A stretch of 64,000 nucleotides of DNA from Chersky-840 sp963764205 (lineage in GTDB: Bacteria > Actinomycetota > Acidimicrobiia > Acidimicrobiales > UBA8190), in the NCBI GenBank assembly GCA_963764205.1, contig CAVXRN010000002.1:992001-1056000 (forward strand). Direction: 5' to 3'. Positions 26,361 to 35,012 of the stretch are shown one piece after another (position 1 is the first letter of the stretch; the number at the start of each line of letters is the position of its first letter). The notes under the pieces were generated by a model, which was not told the origin of the DNA, did not search any database, and saw only the letters and a list, made by a program, of their open reading frames with translations. The translations under genes and the position numbers were made by a program.

Positions 26361-26827
26361 CAGTCCGCGCCCGTCGAGCGCTGTGCCAGCAGCCGGGCCA
26401 CGGCCTGGACCGCCAACGGGTAGCCGAGACCGCCGAAGCCGGCCACGGCCCCGTGCGCCACGGGGGCGACGACCGAGGTGTGACGCCAGGGCTCGCGTGC
26501 CGCGGGATTCGAGAGATGGAGCTCGACCACGATCCCGTCGAAGGCCGCCAGGGCGTCGTGCAGCGACCACGAGTAATGGGTGAGCGCGCCGGCGTTGACG
26601 ATGATCGCCGCTGCCCTGCCCCGGGCTTCGTGGACGAGCTCGACGAGATCGCCTTCGTGGTTGGTCTGGTGGTGTTCGAGCTCGAGGCCGCAGCGGTCGG
26701 CCTCTTCCGTGGCGGCCGCCACGTGATCGGCCAGCGTGGCGCGTCCGTACACCTCGGGCTGCCGCTCACCGAGCAAGTTCAGGTTGGGGCCCGACAAGAG
26801 CACGACCACCGAGGCACCCTCGCTCAC
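26360..26827 (-). CDS. aroQ: Type II 3-dehydroquinate dehydratase
   Basis: Dehydrates 3-dehydroquinate in the shikimate pathway. 155 residues with the type II signatures LLSGPNLNLLGERQPEVYG (catalytic Tyr), HHQTNHEGDLVELVHEA, IIVNAGALTHYSWSLHDAL and VVELHLSNPAAREPWRHTS. GTG 26827 is chosen because it overlaps the aroB stop as GTGA; a second GTG three codons upstream is also possible. Confidence 0.95.
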   Translation of the reverse strand: MSEGASVVVLLSGPNLNLLGERQPEVYGRATLADHVAAATEEADRCGLELEHHQTNHEGDLVELVHEARGRAAAIIVNAGALTHYSWSLHDALAAFDGIVVELHLSNPAAREPWRHTSVVAPVAHGAVAGFGGLGYPLAVQAVARLLAQRSTGAD

Positions 26828-27876
26828 GGCGCACACCCCATGTCGGCCAAGGTGGCGAGGACCTCGGCCTCGTCGACCTGGCGCACCGGCTCGACGCCGC
26901 GGGGCCCGTCCAGGACGAAGGTGAGGTCGTGACGCGCTTTCTTGTCGCGCGCCATGAACTCCACGAGCTCGTGGGCCGACGCACCCACGGGGATGTCGGC
27001 GTAGAGGTCGAAACCGCCCACCACCCGACGGTGCAGGGCCACGCGCTCGTCGTCGATGCGTTCGAGGCGCCGCGCCAACATCGCGGCGAAGACGAGGCCG
27101 ATGGCCACCGCCTCACCGTGGCGCAGGTCCCATTTCGCCTCCGGACCGAACGACGAGGCCTCGAGCGCGTGCGCCAGGGTGTGGCCGTAGTTGAGCACCA
27201 TGCGACGACCGGACTCGCGCTCGTCCTCGGTCACCACCGCCGCTTTGATCGTCACGCACTGGGCCACCTGCTCGTCGAGCGGGAGCCCCAGGATGCCGGC
27301 ACCGGGGGGACCGACGTCGACGAGCCCGTCGCCCAGGAATGCGTACTTGGCCATCTCCCCCCGACCCGAGGACCATTCGCGTGCCGGGAGCGATCCGAGG
27401 GTCTGGATGTCGCACAGCACCGCGGCGGGCTGCCAGAACGTGCCGACGAGGTTCTTGCCCTCGGGGATGTTCACACCGGTCTTCCCCCCGATGGCGGCGT
27501 CGACCTGAGCCAGCAGCGTGGTGGGCACGTTGACGTAGGCGATGCCGCGCAGGAAGACCGATGCGGCGAACCCCGCTACGTCGCTCACCACGCCGCCACC
27601 CACCGCCACCACGGCGTCCGAGCGCGCCAACCCGAACCGGGCGAAGCCGCGGCACAACCGCTCCACCGTGGCGAGCGACTTGGCCGACTCCCCGTCCTCC
27701 ACCACGAACGTCTCGGACGGCACCCCGGGCTCCACCTCGACCTCGACGTTCTCCTGGGTCACGATGGCGACCCGGGCCACCCCGTCGGGCAGCACCTCGG
27801 GCAGGAGCCCCCGTACGCCCGATCCCACGACGACGTCGTAGGCGCGCGCACCGAGGCCCACGGGCACGGTGATCAC
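26824..27876 (-). CDS. aroB: 3-dehydroquinate synthase
   Basis: NAD- and zinc-dependent cyclase forming 3-dehydroquinate. 350 residues: VVAVGGGVVSDVAGFAASVF and NVPTTLLAQVDAAIGGKTGV (NAD and substrate site), EMAKYAFLGD, and the zinc ligands in MVLNYGHTLAHALE and RHGEAVAIGLVFA. GTG 27876 overlaps the aroK stop as GTGA; the longer upstream frame is spurious. Part of aroC-aroK-aroB-aroQ. Confidence 0.95.
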   Translation of the reverse strand: MITVPVGLGARAYDVVVGSGVRGLLPEVLPDGVARVAIVTQENVEVEVEPGVPSETFVVEDGESAKSLATVERLCRGFARFGLARSDAVVAVGGGVVSDVAGFAASVFLRGIAYVNVPTTLLAQVDAAIGGKTGVNIPEGKNLVGTFWQPAAVLCDIQTLGSLPAREWSSGRGEMAKYAFLGDGLVDVGPPGAGILGLPLDEQVAQCVTIKAAVVTEDERESGRRMVLNYGHTLAHALEASSFGPEAKWDLRHGEAVAIGLVFAAMLARRLERIDDERVALHRRVVGGFDLYADIPVGASAHELVEFMARDKKARHDLTFVLDGPRGVEPVRQVDEAEVLATLADMGCAP

Positions 27877-28439
27877 GGGCTGTCCTCGGAGGTGGAGCGC
27901 ACACCCCGGTCCTGCTGGGCTCGAGCTGCGGCGACGACGCGGTCGGCCACGGCCCGGGCCGTGAGGTCGTCGACGTCGATGACCGTCGAGGCGACCTCCT
28001 CGTACAGGGGGCGACGCTCGGCCCCGATGCGGGCCAGGGCCTCGGCGCGCCCTGCCGCCGTGTCGGCGTGAGCCAACAGCGGGCGCTGTGCGTTCGTGCC
28101 CACGCGCCGCGCCAAGGTCTCGGGGCGGGCCCGCAGCCACACCACTGTGGCACCGCGACGCAACGCGTCACGCTGGCGCGGGTCGAGGACCGCCCCGCCG
28201 CCCACCGAGATCACGGACGGGACGGGGGCGGCGAGCACCGAGGCGAGGACGCGCGACTCCTCGGCCCGGAAGGCCGGCTCGCCCCGGGTCGAGAAGATCT
28301 CGCGCACCGACGACCCCGCGGCGCGCTCCACCTCCGTGTCGGTGTCGACATGGGGCCGACCGAGGCTGGCCGCGACCAGCCGCGCCACCGTCGACTTCCC
28401 CGAGCCCATCATCCCCACGAGCACGACGTGCTCAGCCAC
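27873..28439 (-). CDS. aroK: Shikimate kinase
   Basis: Phosphorylates shikimate with ATP. 188 residues: P-loop HVVLVGMMGSGKSTVARLVA, DTDTEVERAAGSSVREIF (shikimate site), FRAEESRVL and ISVGGGAVLDP, and the lid arginine region TNAQRPLLAH. GTG 28439 overlaps the end of aroC by 8 bp. Confidence 0.95.
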   Translation of the reverse strand: MAEHVVLVGMMGSGKSTVARLVAASLGRPHVDTDTEVERAAGSSVREIFSTRGEPAFRAEESRVLASVLAAPVPSVISVGGGAVLDPRQRDALRRGATVVWLRARPETLARRVGTNAQRPLLAHADTAAGRAEALARIGAERRPLYEEVASTVIDVDDLTARAVADRVVAAARAQQDRGVRSTSEDSP

Positions 28440-29622
28440 GGCCGGCCGCGGCGGCCGACGACGGCGTCTCGTGCAGTGACGCCAGGTACCCGTCGCGATT
28501 GCGCACCACCTCGGCCAGCGAGTCGCCACCGAACTTGCGCAACGCCTCGGACGCCAGCACGAGCGCCGTCATGGTCTCGGCCACCACCCCCATGGCGGGC
28601 ACGGCGGTCACGTCGGTGCGCTCTTTGAACGACACCGTCGACTCCTTCGTCACGACGTCGACGGTCCCGAGCACGGGCCGGTTCAACGTGGCGAGCGGCT
28701 TCATTCCGACGCGCGCCGCGATGAGGCCACCGGTCGACATGCCTCCCTCGATGCCCCCGGCCCGATCCGTCTCGCGCCGGTAGGAGCCGGCCGCCTCGTC
28801 CCAGGCGATGGCGTCGTGGGCTTCGGAGCCGCGTCGCGACACGACGTCGGACCCCTCGCCCAGCTCGACGTGCTTGACCGCCTGGATGCTCATGAGCGCT
28901 TGAGCCAGGAGGGCGTCGAGACGGCGGTCCCAGTGCACGTGGCTGCCGAGGCCCACCGGCACGCCGAAGGCGAGGACCTCGACCACACCGCCGAGCGAGT
29001 CGCCGTCTTTGGCGGCGGCCTTGATGGCCTGCACCATCTGTGCTTCGACGCCGGGGTCGAAGCACCGCACGGCGGACTCGTCGATCCGCTCGAGGTCGTC
29101 GGGCCCCGGGCGTGCCACACCCTCGGCCTGCACCGGCCCGAGACCGACGACGTGGCTCAGCACCGACACGCCGATCTGGGCGAGCAGGGCCTTGGCCAGG
29201 CTTCCCGCCGCGACGCGTGCGGCGGTCTCGCGCGCCGACGCCCGCTCGAGGACGTCGCGGGCATCATCGAACCCGTACTTCTGCATCCCGGCCAGATCGG
29301 CGTGGCCCGGACGCGGCTTGGTCAGGACCTTGGACGGCGACCCGGGGTCCGGGGACATCTCCTCCTGCCACTTGGGCCACTCCGTGTTGGCGATCTCGAT
29401 GGCCACCGGTGACCCCAGCGTCCGGCCGTGGCGGATCCCCCCCACGAGCGTGATCTCGTCTGCTTCGAACCGCATGCGCGGTCCCCGGCCGTAGCCGAGG
29501 CGACGACGGGCGAGCTCGCCCGCGATCTCGGGCGTCGTCACCGGCAACCCTGCCGGCAGACCCTCGACGATCACCACGAGAGCCTTGCCGTGGGACTCTC
29601 CCGCCGTGAGAAACCTGAGCAC
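28432..29622 (-). CDS. aroC: Chorismate synthase
   Basis: Produces chorismate using reduced FMN. 396 residues with LTAGESHGKALVVIVEGLPA at the start, RRRLGYGRGPRMRFE, KPRPGHADLAGMQKYGFDD, ASARETAARVAAGSLAKALL and the late GGIEGGMSTGGLIAARVGMK, all family signatures. GTG 29622 is preceded by TAGATT at 6 nt, a leaderless arrangement, so it probably heads the aro-efp-nusB transcript. Confidence 0.97.
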   Translation of the reverse strand: MLRFLTAGESHGKALVVIVEGLPAGLPVTTPEIAGELARRRLGYGRGPRMRFEADEITLVGGIRHGRTLGSPVAIEIANTEWPKWQEEMSPDPGSPSKVLTKPRPGHADLAGMQKYGFDDARDVLERASARETAARVAAGSLAKALLAQIGVSVLSHVVGLGPVQAEGVARPGPDDLERIDESAVRCFDPGVEAQMVQAIKAAAKDGDSLGGVVEVLAFGVPVGLGSHVHWDRRLDALLAQALMSIQAVKHVELGEGSDVVSRRGSEAHDAIAWDEAAGSYRRETDRAGGIEGGMSTGGLIAARVGMKPLATLNRPVLGTVDVVTKESTVSFKERTDVTAVPAMGVVAETMTALVLASEALRKFGGDSLAEVVRNRDGYLASLHETPSSAAAAGRG

Positions 29623-29628
29623 CGGGCC

Positions 29629-29634
29629 AATCTA
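29629..29634 (-). promoter_or_regulatory. Predicted -10 element for leaderless aroC transcript
   Basis: Minus-strand TAGATT ends 6 nt before the GTG of aroC, with no Shine-Dalgarno sequence between. It would place the transcript start on or next to the start codon. Confidence 0.55.
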
Positions 29635-29652
29635 CTTCGGCGCTCTAGAGGC

Positions 29653-30438
29653 TCACGCGCTGTGATGGAACAGCGCGTGAGCGACGGGACTGCCCCACAC
29701 CACCGCCACCACGGCCCCCGCCGCGAGAAACGGGCCGAAGGGGATCCTGGTCTTGCGCCCCGCTCCCGACACCACCATGGCCCCGATCCCCACCAGCGCT
29801 CCGAGGATGAAGGCGGTGAAGAACCCCACGAAGGTGTGACCGAGCCCCAGCCATCCTGTGGCGAAGCCCACCACACCGGCGAGGCGCACGTCACCGAACC
29901 CCATCCCGCGGGGCACCGCCAGGTGGACGGCGAGGAAGGCGAGGAAGGCGACCGCCCCTCCGATGGCGGCCCGTGCCAGGGATCCCCACCGGTCGTCCAC
30001 GGCGGAGGCGAGCACGAACAGCGGCACCATCACGACCAGGGTGGAGTAGATCAGACGATTGGGAATGATCTGCCGCTCGAAGTCCACCGCGCTCATGGCC
30101 ACCAGGGACAGACCGAACACCACGTAGGCGGCGAGGACGACGTCGGCACCGATCCGCGCCGCGAAGGCACCCAGCACGACGGCGGAGACGACACCGAGCA
30201 CCGCCGGTCGCCACGGGTGCGAGACACGCTCGCGACACGATCGGCAGCCGCGACGAAGGAACAGTGCATTGGCGACCGGGACGAGCCCCCATCCCCGGTA
30301 CGGCGTGCCGCATGACGGGCAGCGCCACCAGGGTCGGTCGAAGGGTCGACGTTCCCCCAGGCGCTCGACGACGATCTCGAGCTCACCGCCGAGGAGGAGT
30401 CCGGCCCCCGCGCTGACCCCCGTGACGAGGGCGTGCAT
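29653..30438 (-). CDS. Prepilin peptidase (A24 family, PilD-like)
   Basis: Polytopic inner-membrane aspartic protease that cleaves, and often methylates, type IV pilin-like precursors. The 261-residue protein has an N-terminal methyltransferase-like part with the zinc cysteines CPSC and CRSC, several hydrophobic helices, and both catalytic aspartates, in MSAVDFERQIIPNRLIYST and GMGFGDVRLAGVVGF. No pilin or secretion genes are in the window. ATG 30438 has TAGCTT 6 nt upstream. A prepilin peptidase next to aroC occurs widely in actinobacteria. Confidence 0.9.
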   Translation of the reverse strand: MHALVTGVSAGAGLLLGGELEIVVERLGERRPFDRPWWRCPSCGTPYRGWGLVPVANALFLRRGCRSCRERVSHPWRPAVLGVVSAVVLGAFAARIGADVVLAAYVVFGLSLVAMSAVDFERQIIPNRLIYSTLVVMVPLFVLASAVDDRWGSLARAAIGGAVAFLAFLAVHLAVPRGMGFGDVRLAGVVGFATGWLGLGHTFVGFFTAFILGALVGIGAMVVSGAGRKTRIPFGPFLAAGAVVAVVWGSPVAHALFHHSA

Positions 30439-30444
30439 GTCGGC

Positions 30445-30450
30445 AAGCTA
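30445..30450 (-). promoter_or_regulatory. Predicted -10 element for leaderless prepilin peptidase transcript
   Basis: Minus-strand TAGCTT lies 6 nt before the ATG at 30438, with no ribosome binding site in between. Confidence 0.5.
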
Positions 30451-30510
30451 ACCGACGAGTGCAAAGCCTCCGCGGATGGGCGCCACAGAAAACCACGACC
30501 GCCACGCACC

Positions 30511-30526
30511 GCACCGCGGGCGGTGC
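30511..30526 (-). terminator. Possible terminator hairpin after the NifU-domain gene
   Basis: GCACCGC and GCGGTGC form a 7-bp GC-rich stem with a 2-nt loop at the very end of the NifU-domain gene. On the minus strand a short T run (TTTTC) follows about 15 nt later. Actinobacterial terminators often lack a tight U tract, so this is suggestive only. Confidence 0.35.
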
Positions 30527-30527
30527 G

Positions 30528-31187
30528 CTACTTCTTGGCCGGCTCGTAGAAGGGGTTGGCCCCGCTGGCGTGGTCGGTGACGTCGACCACCGATACGACC
30601 TCGGGCACCGAGTCGCGCAACGCCACCTCGATGCCCTGCGACAGCGTGACCGACGCGAGCCCGCATCCTTGGCAGCCGCCGCTGAGGCGCACGTAGACCA
30701 CGCCCTCCTCCACCGCCACCAGGTCGGCGTGACCACCGTGCATGGCGATGGACGGGTTCACCTGCGATTCCAAGACGGCCAGGATCCGCTGCGGCAACTC
30801 GCCCGAGAGGTCCACCTCGGGACGGTCGATGATGGGGCTCTGGGGGCGCGGCGGCGTGTTGGGGTTCACGATGACGAGCCCCCCGTCACCGTCCTCGGAC
30901 CAGTCGAGACGGGCCCCCACCAGCCGGGCCAGGCTCGACTCGGGCACGACGACGGCCAAGCCCTCGTCCTCCGAGACACGGTCGCCGGCCCCGACGTCCG
31001 CCGCGGCCTGGAAGTAGATGTCGTAGGTGTAGGCCCCGTCGCGCGCCCCGGTCACCTCGACCCACAGGGCCAGGCGCTCGGGCTCGGCTTCCTGGGCACG
31101 GGCGTCGAGCACCACGCCACGGGCCGCCGGTGTGACGGTCAGCACGGCAGAGACCTCGGTTTCGCCCGGCGCGGCGGCATCGCCCAT
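30528..31187 (-). CDS. NifU C-terminal domain protein (NfuA-like iron-sulfur carrier)
   Basis: Likely carries or delivers iron-sulfur clusters. The C-terminal half (about residues 125-205) is a NifU-like domain with VNPSIAMHGGHADLVAVEEG and the cluster-binding CxxC in SGGCQGCGLASVTLSQGIE. The N-terminal half resembles the HesB/IscA fold (GVVLDARAQ, YTYDIYF) but lacks its cysteines, as in NfuA where this domain is degenerate. ATG 31187 is chosen since GGAGG lies about 9 nt upstream; a TTG upstream has no room for a ribosome binding site. Divergent from the ATP-grasp gene. Confidence 0.88.
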   Translation of the reverse strand: MGDAAAPGETEVSAVLTVTPAARGVVLDARAQEAEPERLALWVEVTGARDGAYTYDIYFQAAADVGAGDRVSEDEGLAVVVPESSLARLVGARLDWSEDGDGGLVIVNPNTPPRPQSPIIDRPEVDLSGELPQRILAVLESQVNPSIAMHGGHADLVAVEEGVVYVRLSGGCQGCGLASVTLSQGIEVALRDSVPEVVSVVDVTDHASGANPFYEPAKK

Positions 31188-31219
31188 CGGTGGCAACCTC
31201 CTGCGTCCATCATAGGTGG

Positions 31220-32446
31220 GTGGCCCGGCTACTACTCCTCCTCCCCTCCGCCACGTACCGGGCCCGTGACTTCCTCGACGCCGCCCGGTCCCTCGGCGTC
31301 GAGGTCGTCGTCGGCACCGAGCAGGCCCACACCATGGCCGGGGTCATGGGGCTGCGCACGCTGGAGGTTCCCCTCGACGACCCCGACCGGGCGGCCGACG
31401 TCATCGTCGCCCACGACGACCTCCTCCCCCTCGACGCCGTCGTCGCCGTCGACGACGTGGGCACCCTGGTGGCGGCGGAGGCCTCCGCCCGCCTGGGGTT
31501 GCACCACAATCCCCCCGACGCCGTCACCGCGACGCGCGACAAGCTCGCCATGCGCGTGCGGCTGGCTGCCTCGGAGGTGCCCCAGCCCGTCTTCACCTCC
31601 CTGGGCGCCGGTGCCGGGCGCCACGAGGTGGCCGCGGCTCTGGCCGCGGTCGGGCTCCCGTGCGTGATCAAACCCACGACGTTGTCGGGCAGCCAGGGGG
31701 TGCTGCGGGCCGACACACTCGAGGAGGCCGTCGAGACCGCCGCCCGCGTCCGTCGCATCGCGTCGGCTTCGGGCGTCGACCGCGCCGCGCCCCTGCTCGT
31801 CGAGCGCTTCGCGCCGGGACCGGAGGTCGCGGTGGAGGGACTGTTGGTGTCGGGACAGCTCCGCCCCCTCGCCATCTTCGACAAGCCCGACCCGCTCGAC
31901 GGCCCGGCGTTCGAGGAGACGATCTACGTGACGCCGTCTCGTCTCCCCCCCGCCGACACCGCCGCCGTGCTGTCTGCAACCGCGGCCGCCACCACCGCAC
32001 TCGGGCTGGTCGACGGCCCGGTGCACGCCGAGCTGCGCGTGCACGAGGGCCGTGCGTCGGTGATCGAAGTGGCGGCGCGCACGATCGGCGGCCTGTGCTC
32101 GCGCACCTTGACGTTCTCCACGGGACGATCACTCGAGGAGCTCGTGATCGCCCACGCCCTGGGCCTGCCACTGGGCGCCACGGGCGCCGAAGGGGCGTCG
32201 GGCGTGTTGATGGTGCCGATCCCCCGCGCCGGCACACTCGTGGGCGTCGACGGTCAGGACGACGCGCGCCAGGTCCCGGGGGTGACCGAGGTCCAGATCA
32301 CCATCGCCTCGGGCCGCGCCGTGGCACCGGTGCCCGAAGGCAACCGCTACCTCGGGTTCGTCTTCGCGCGCGACAGCACGCCCGCCCGCGTCGAACGGGC
32401 TCTGCGTCGAGCCTGGGCCTGTCTCGAGGTTCGCGTCGACAGCTGA
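31220..32446 (+). CDS. ATP-grasp family ligase
   Basis: A 408-residue enzyme of the ATP-grasp superfamily, which couples ATP hydrolysis to joining a carboxylate with an amine or thiol. The pre-ATP-grasp domain (RLLLLLPSATYRARDFL, GTEQAH) is followed by the nucleotide-binding core with RDKLAMRVRLAASEV, PCVIKPTTLSGSQGV and PLLVERFAPGPEVAVEG, and magnesium-binding acidic residues around AELRVHEGRASVIEVAART. The substrate is not predictable by eye. GTG 31220 is chosen because family members begin at the ARLLLLL strand. It lies just upstream of the radical SAM gene, separated by a 17-bp tandem repeat, and divergent from the NifU-domain gene. Confidence 0.82.
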   Translation: MARLLLLLPSATYRARDFLDAARSLGVEVVVGTEQAHTMAGVMGLRTLEVPLDDPDRAADVIVAHDDLLPLDAVVAVDDVGTLVAAEASARLGLHHNPPDAVTATRDKLAMRVRLAASEVPQPVFTSLGAGAGRHEVAAALAAVGLPCVIKPTTLSGSQGVLRADTLEEAVETAARVRRIASASGVDRAAPLLVERFAPGPEVAVEGLLVSGQLRPLAIFDKPDPLDGPAFEETIYVTPSRLPPADTAAVLSATAAATTALGLVDGPVHAELRVHEGRASVIEVAARTIGGLCSRTLTFSTGRSLEELVIAHALGLPLGATGAEGASGVLMVPIPRAGTLVGVDGQDDARQVPGVTEVQITIASGRAVAPVPEGNRYLGFVFARDSTPARVERALRRAWACLEVRVDS

Positions 32447-32467
32447 CAGTGCCGCCGACAGGCCTCC

Positions 32468-32528
32468 GACAGTGCCGCTCGACTGACAGTGCCGCTCGAC
32501 TGACAGTGCCGCTCGACTGACAATGCCG
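32468..32528 (+). repeat. 17-bp tandem repeat between ATP-grasp and radical SAM genes
   Basis: Three perfect copies of GACAGTGCCGCTCGACT at 32468-32484, 32485-32501 and 32502-32518, then a partial copy with one mismatch at 32519-32528; a degenerate copy precedes them from 32447. Each unit has CAGT and ACTG arms that could pair. It directly precedes the promoter of the radical SAM gene. Confidence 0.85.
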
Positions 32529-32563
32529 GGCCGACGAGGTCCGACCGTCGGCTCATATCCCGC

Positions 32564-32569
32564 TACCGT
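32564..32569 (+). promoter_or_regulatory. Predicted -10 element for leaderless radical SAM transcript
   Basis: TACCGT ends 6 nt before GTG 32576. No Shine-Dalgarno sequence is present. The 17-bp repeats end about 35 bp upstream, where an operator could act. Confidence 0.5.
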
Positions 32570-32575
32570 GGGGCG

Positions 32576-34058
32576 GTGCGCGTCGCGATGGTCTCGACCT
32601 ACGAGCTCGGCCATCAACCGTTGCACGTGGCGTCACCGGCCGGCGCGTTGGTCCGGGCCGGCCACGACGTGCGCTGCGTCGACCTCTCCGTCGACCCGTT
32701 CGATGCCGAGTTGCTGTCGTGGGCCGACGCGGTCGCGTGCTCGGTGCCCATGCACACCGCCATGCGCCTCGCTCGCCCGGTGTGCCGCGAGATCCGGGCG
32801 CGCCGGCCCGACGTGGCGCTGTGTGTCTACGGCCTCTACGCCGGGCTCGACGGGGCCGAAGGGTCCGCCCCGGTGGCCGATCTCGCCATCACGGGCGAGT
32901 ACGAGCCCCGACTCGTGGCCTGGGCCGACGCCCTGGCCTCGGGGTCGCCCGGCCCCGGCCGACCATCCGCCCGGTGCGGTCCACGACCGTGGTCGAGCTC
33001 GGTCGGGGACGCTTCGGGCTCCCGGCGCGCCGGCTCCTGCCTCCCCTGGAGCGCTACGCCCACCTCGACCTCGGGGGGGAGCGCCGGCTGGCCGGGTACG
33101 TGGAGGCGAGCCACGGGTGCGCCCACCGGTGCCGGCACTGTCCGGTGCCCGTGGTCTACGACGGACGCACCCGCCTCGTGGGCGAGGACGTCGTCGTGGC
33201 CGACGTGGCGCAGCTCGTGGCGCTGGGGGCCCGCCACATCACCTTCGGTGACCCCGACTTCCTCAACGGGCCCCACCATGCGATGCGGGCGATCGACGCC
33301 GTCCACGGTGCGTTTCCCGAGCTGACCTTCGACGTCACCGTCAAGGTCGAGCACATCTTGCGCCACGTCGAGCTGTGGCCGCGCTTGGGGTCGGCCGGGT
33401 GCCTCTTCGCGGTGTCGGCGTTCGAGTCGGCCAGCGACCACATCCTCGAGCAGCTCGACAAGGGCCACACCGCCGACCAGGAGGCCGACGCCGTGGCGGT
33501 GTTGCGCCGCGGCGGGAATCGAGCCGCGTCCCTCGCTGCTTCCCTTCACACCGTGGACGCGGCCCGAGGACGTGTTCGCACTCTTGGACCTCGTGGCGCG
33601 CTGCGACCTCGTCGGCAACGTGGACCCGGTGCAGTACGCCATCCGCCTGCTCGTCCCCCCCGGTTCGCTGCTCATGGGCTCGGGGCGCCTCGACGGTCGA
33701 CTCGGGGACTACGACGACGAGCACCTGGGATGGTCGTGGAAAGCGTCCGAGCCGGCCCTCGACGACCTCCAACAGCAGTTCGCCGAGATCGCCCAGCGCG
33801 CCGCGGACGAGGAGTGGTCCGCCCGTGCGGGCCTACGACGCCGTGCGCGCCGCCGCTGTTTCTGTACTGGGGGAGAGTGCCGAGCGCAGCACGGACGCTC
33901 CCGAGCCCGATCCACGCCTTCGTTCGCCGATCGCCGAGGACGAGCGGCCGAGGCTGACCGAGGCGTGGTTCTGCTGTGCCGAGCCGAGCGGTGCCCAGAT
34001 GGCGGCCGTGGGGATCCACGAGTGGGACCCTGCACCGGTCGCCGTGGGCGGAAAGTGA
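32576..34058 (+). CDS. B12-fold/radical SAM protein with CCAEP tail, interrupted by three indels
   Basis: An N-terminal B12-binding-like Rossmann domain (VAMVSTYELGHQPLHVASPA; no DxHxxG, so cobalamin binding is doubtful) precedes a radical SAM domain with the 4Fe-4S motif SHGCAHRCRHCPVP (CX3CX2C) and ITFGDPDFLNGP. A helical C-terminal region ends in RLTEAWFCCAEPSGAQM. From memory, a family called CUAEP/CCAEP-tail radical SAM (seleno)protein has Cys-Sec or Cys-Cys here; this is the Cys-Cys form. Function is unknown. The frame breaks near 32957, near 33515 and near 33827, but coding similarity continues across each, so I annotate one gene of about 490 codons. Its TGA is overlapped by the next gene (GTGA). 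Confidence 0.75.
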
Positions 34059-35002
34059 GCATGATGGCCACAGGTCGAGCAACCACCCAGGGCAATTCCG
34101 CCAAGGCCAAGGACCGCCACGGGCCCTGGCACGGCGCCCCCGAGGGAGCCCACGAATGGGTGAGCTTCCCCGACCCCGAGGAGGAACGGACCTGGCAATT
34201 CGACGTCACCTTCCTCGAGAGCCGCTGGACCTGCATCTTCGGCCGGGGCTGCCAGGGCGTGCTCACCGGACCGGCCCCCGAGTTGGTGCAGGGGTGTTGC
34301 TCCTACGGGGCCCACTTCACCAGCGCCAAGGACGCCCGCCGGGTCGAAGCGGCCGCGGCGACGCTCACACCCGAGCAGTGGCAGTTCCACGGCAAGGCGC
34401 GGCCCAAACGCGGGACCCGTCCCAACGTCGTGCTCAAGTCGAAGTCCGGCGAGATCACCACCCGGCTGGTCAAAGACGCCTGCATCTTCCTCAACCGACC
34501 CGACTTCCCCGGTGGCGCGGGGTGCGCCTTGCATCGCGCCGCCATCGAACGGGGCGTCCCGCACCTCGAGCTCAAGCCCGACGTGTGCTGGCAGCTGCCG
34601 CTGCGGCGCGACGACGAAGTGGCCGACGACGGCCACGTGACGTCGGTCATCCGGCAGTGGGACCGTCGCGACTGGGGTGAGGGCGGCTTCGAGTTCCACT
34701 GGTGGTGCACCGAGTCGCCCGAGGCATTCGTGGGGACCCGCCCGGTCTTCAAGGAGCTCGAGCCCGAGATCGTGGCCATGGTGGGCAAGAAGATCTACAA
34801 GCGGTTGGTGCAGTACCTCGAGGCCCGCGCGCAGGCGCTGGGCGAGCCGGCCGTGGGCCCCGCGCCGGTCGGCGCAGCCGCCACCTCGCCCGTCATGGTG
34901 GGCACGACGCGCAACGGCGCTCGCAAGGACCACGAGGAGGGGTCGTCACCGGTACCCGTGCGGCTGCCGCACCCCGCCCTGAGGCGTACTCGGTCGAAAT
35001 GA
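34055..35002 (+). CDS. Conserved cysteine-rich protein, radical SAM neighbour
   Basis: A 315-residue protein of a family I know only as conserved hypothetical in actinobacteria. Conserved-looking cysteines cluster in RWTCIFGRGCQGVLTG and QGCCSYGAHF, then KDACIFLNRP, GGAGCALHRAA, DVCWQLPLRR and HWWCTESPEAF. This spacing recalls YkgJ/DUF3109-type metal-chelating proteins, so zinc or iron-sulfur binding is plausible. There is no signal peptide or membrane segment. GTG 34055 overlaps the radical SAM stop as GTGA, implying coupled translation and a related job; ATG 34061 and 34064 are alternative starts. Confidence 0.75.
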   Translation: MSMMATGRATTQGNSAKAKDRHGPWHGAPEGAHEWVSFPDPEEERTWQFDVTFLESRWTCIFGRGCQGVLTGPAPELVQGCCSYGAHFTSAKDARRVEAAAATLTPEQWQFHGKARPKRGTRPNVVLKSKSGEITTRLVKDACIFLNRPDFPGGAGCALHRAAIERGVPHLELKPDVCWQLPLRRDDEVADDGHVTSVIRQWDRRDWGEGGFEFHWWCTESPEAFVGTRPVFKELEPEIVAMVGKKIYKRLVQYLEARAQALGEPAVGPAPVGAAATSPVMVGTTRNGARKDHEEGSSPVPVRLPHPALRRTRSK

Positions 35003-35012
35003 ACGGCGCCGG

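Noticed and set aside
32447..32528. CRISPR array
   Set aside because: Units are 17 bp and head to tail with no spacers, and no cas genes are present.
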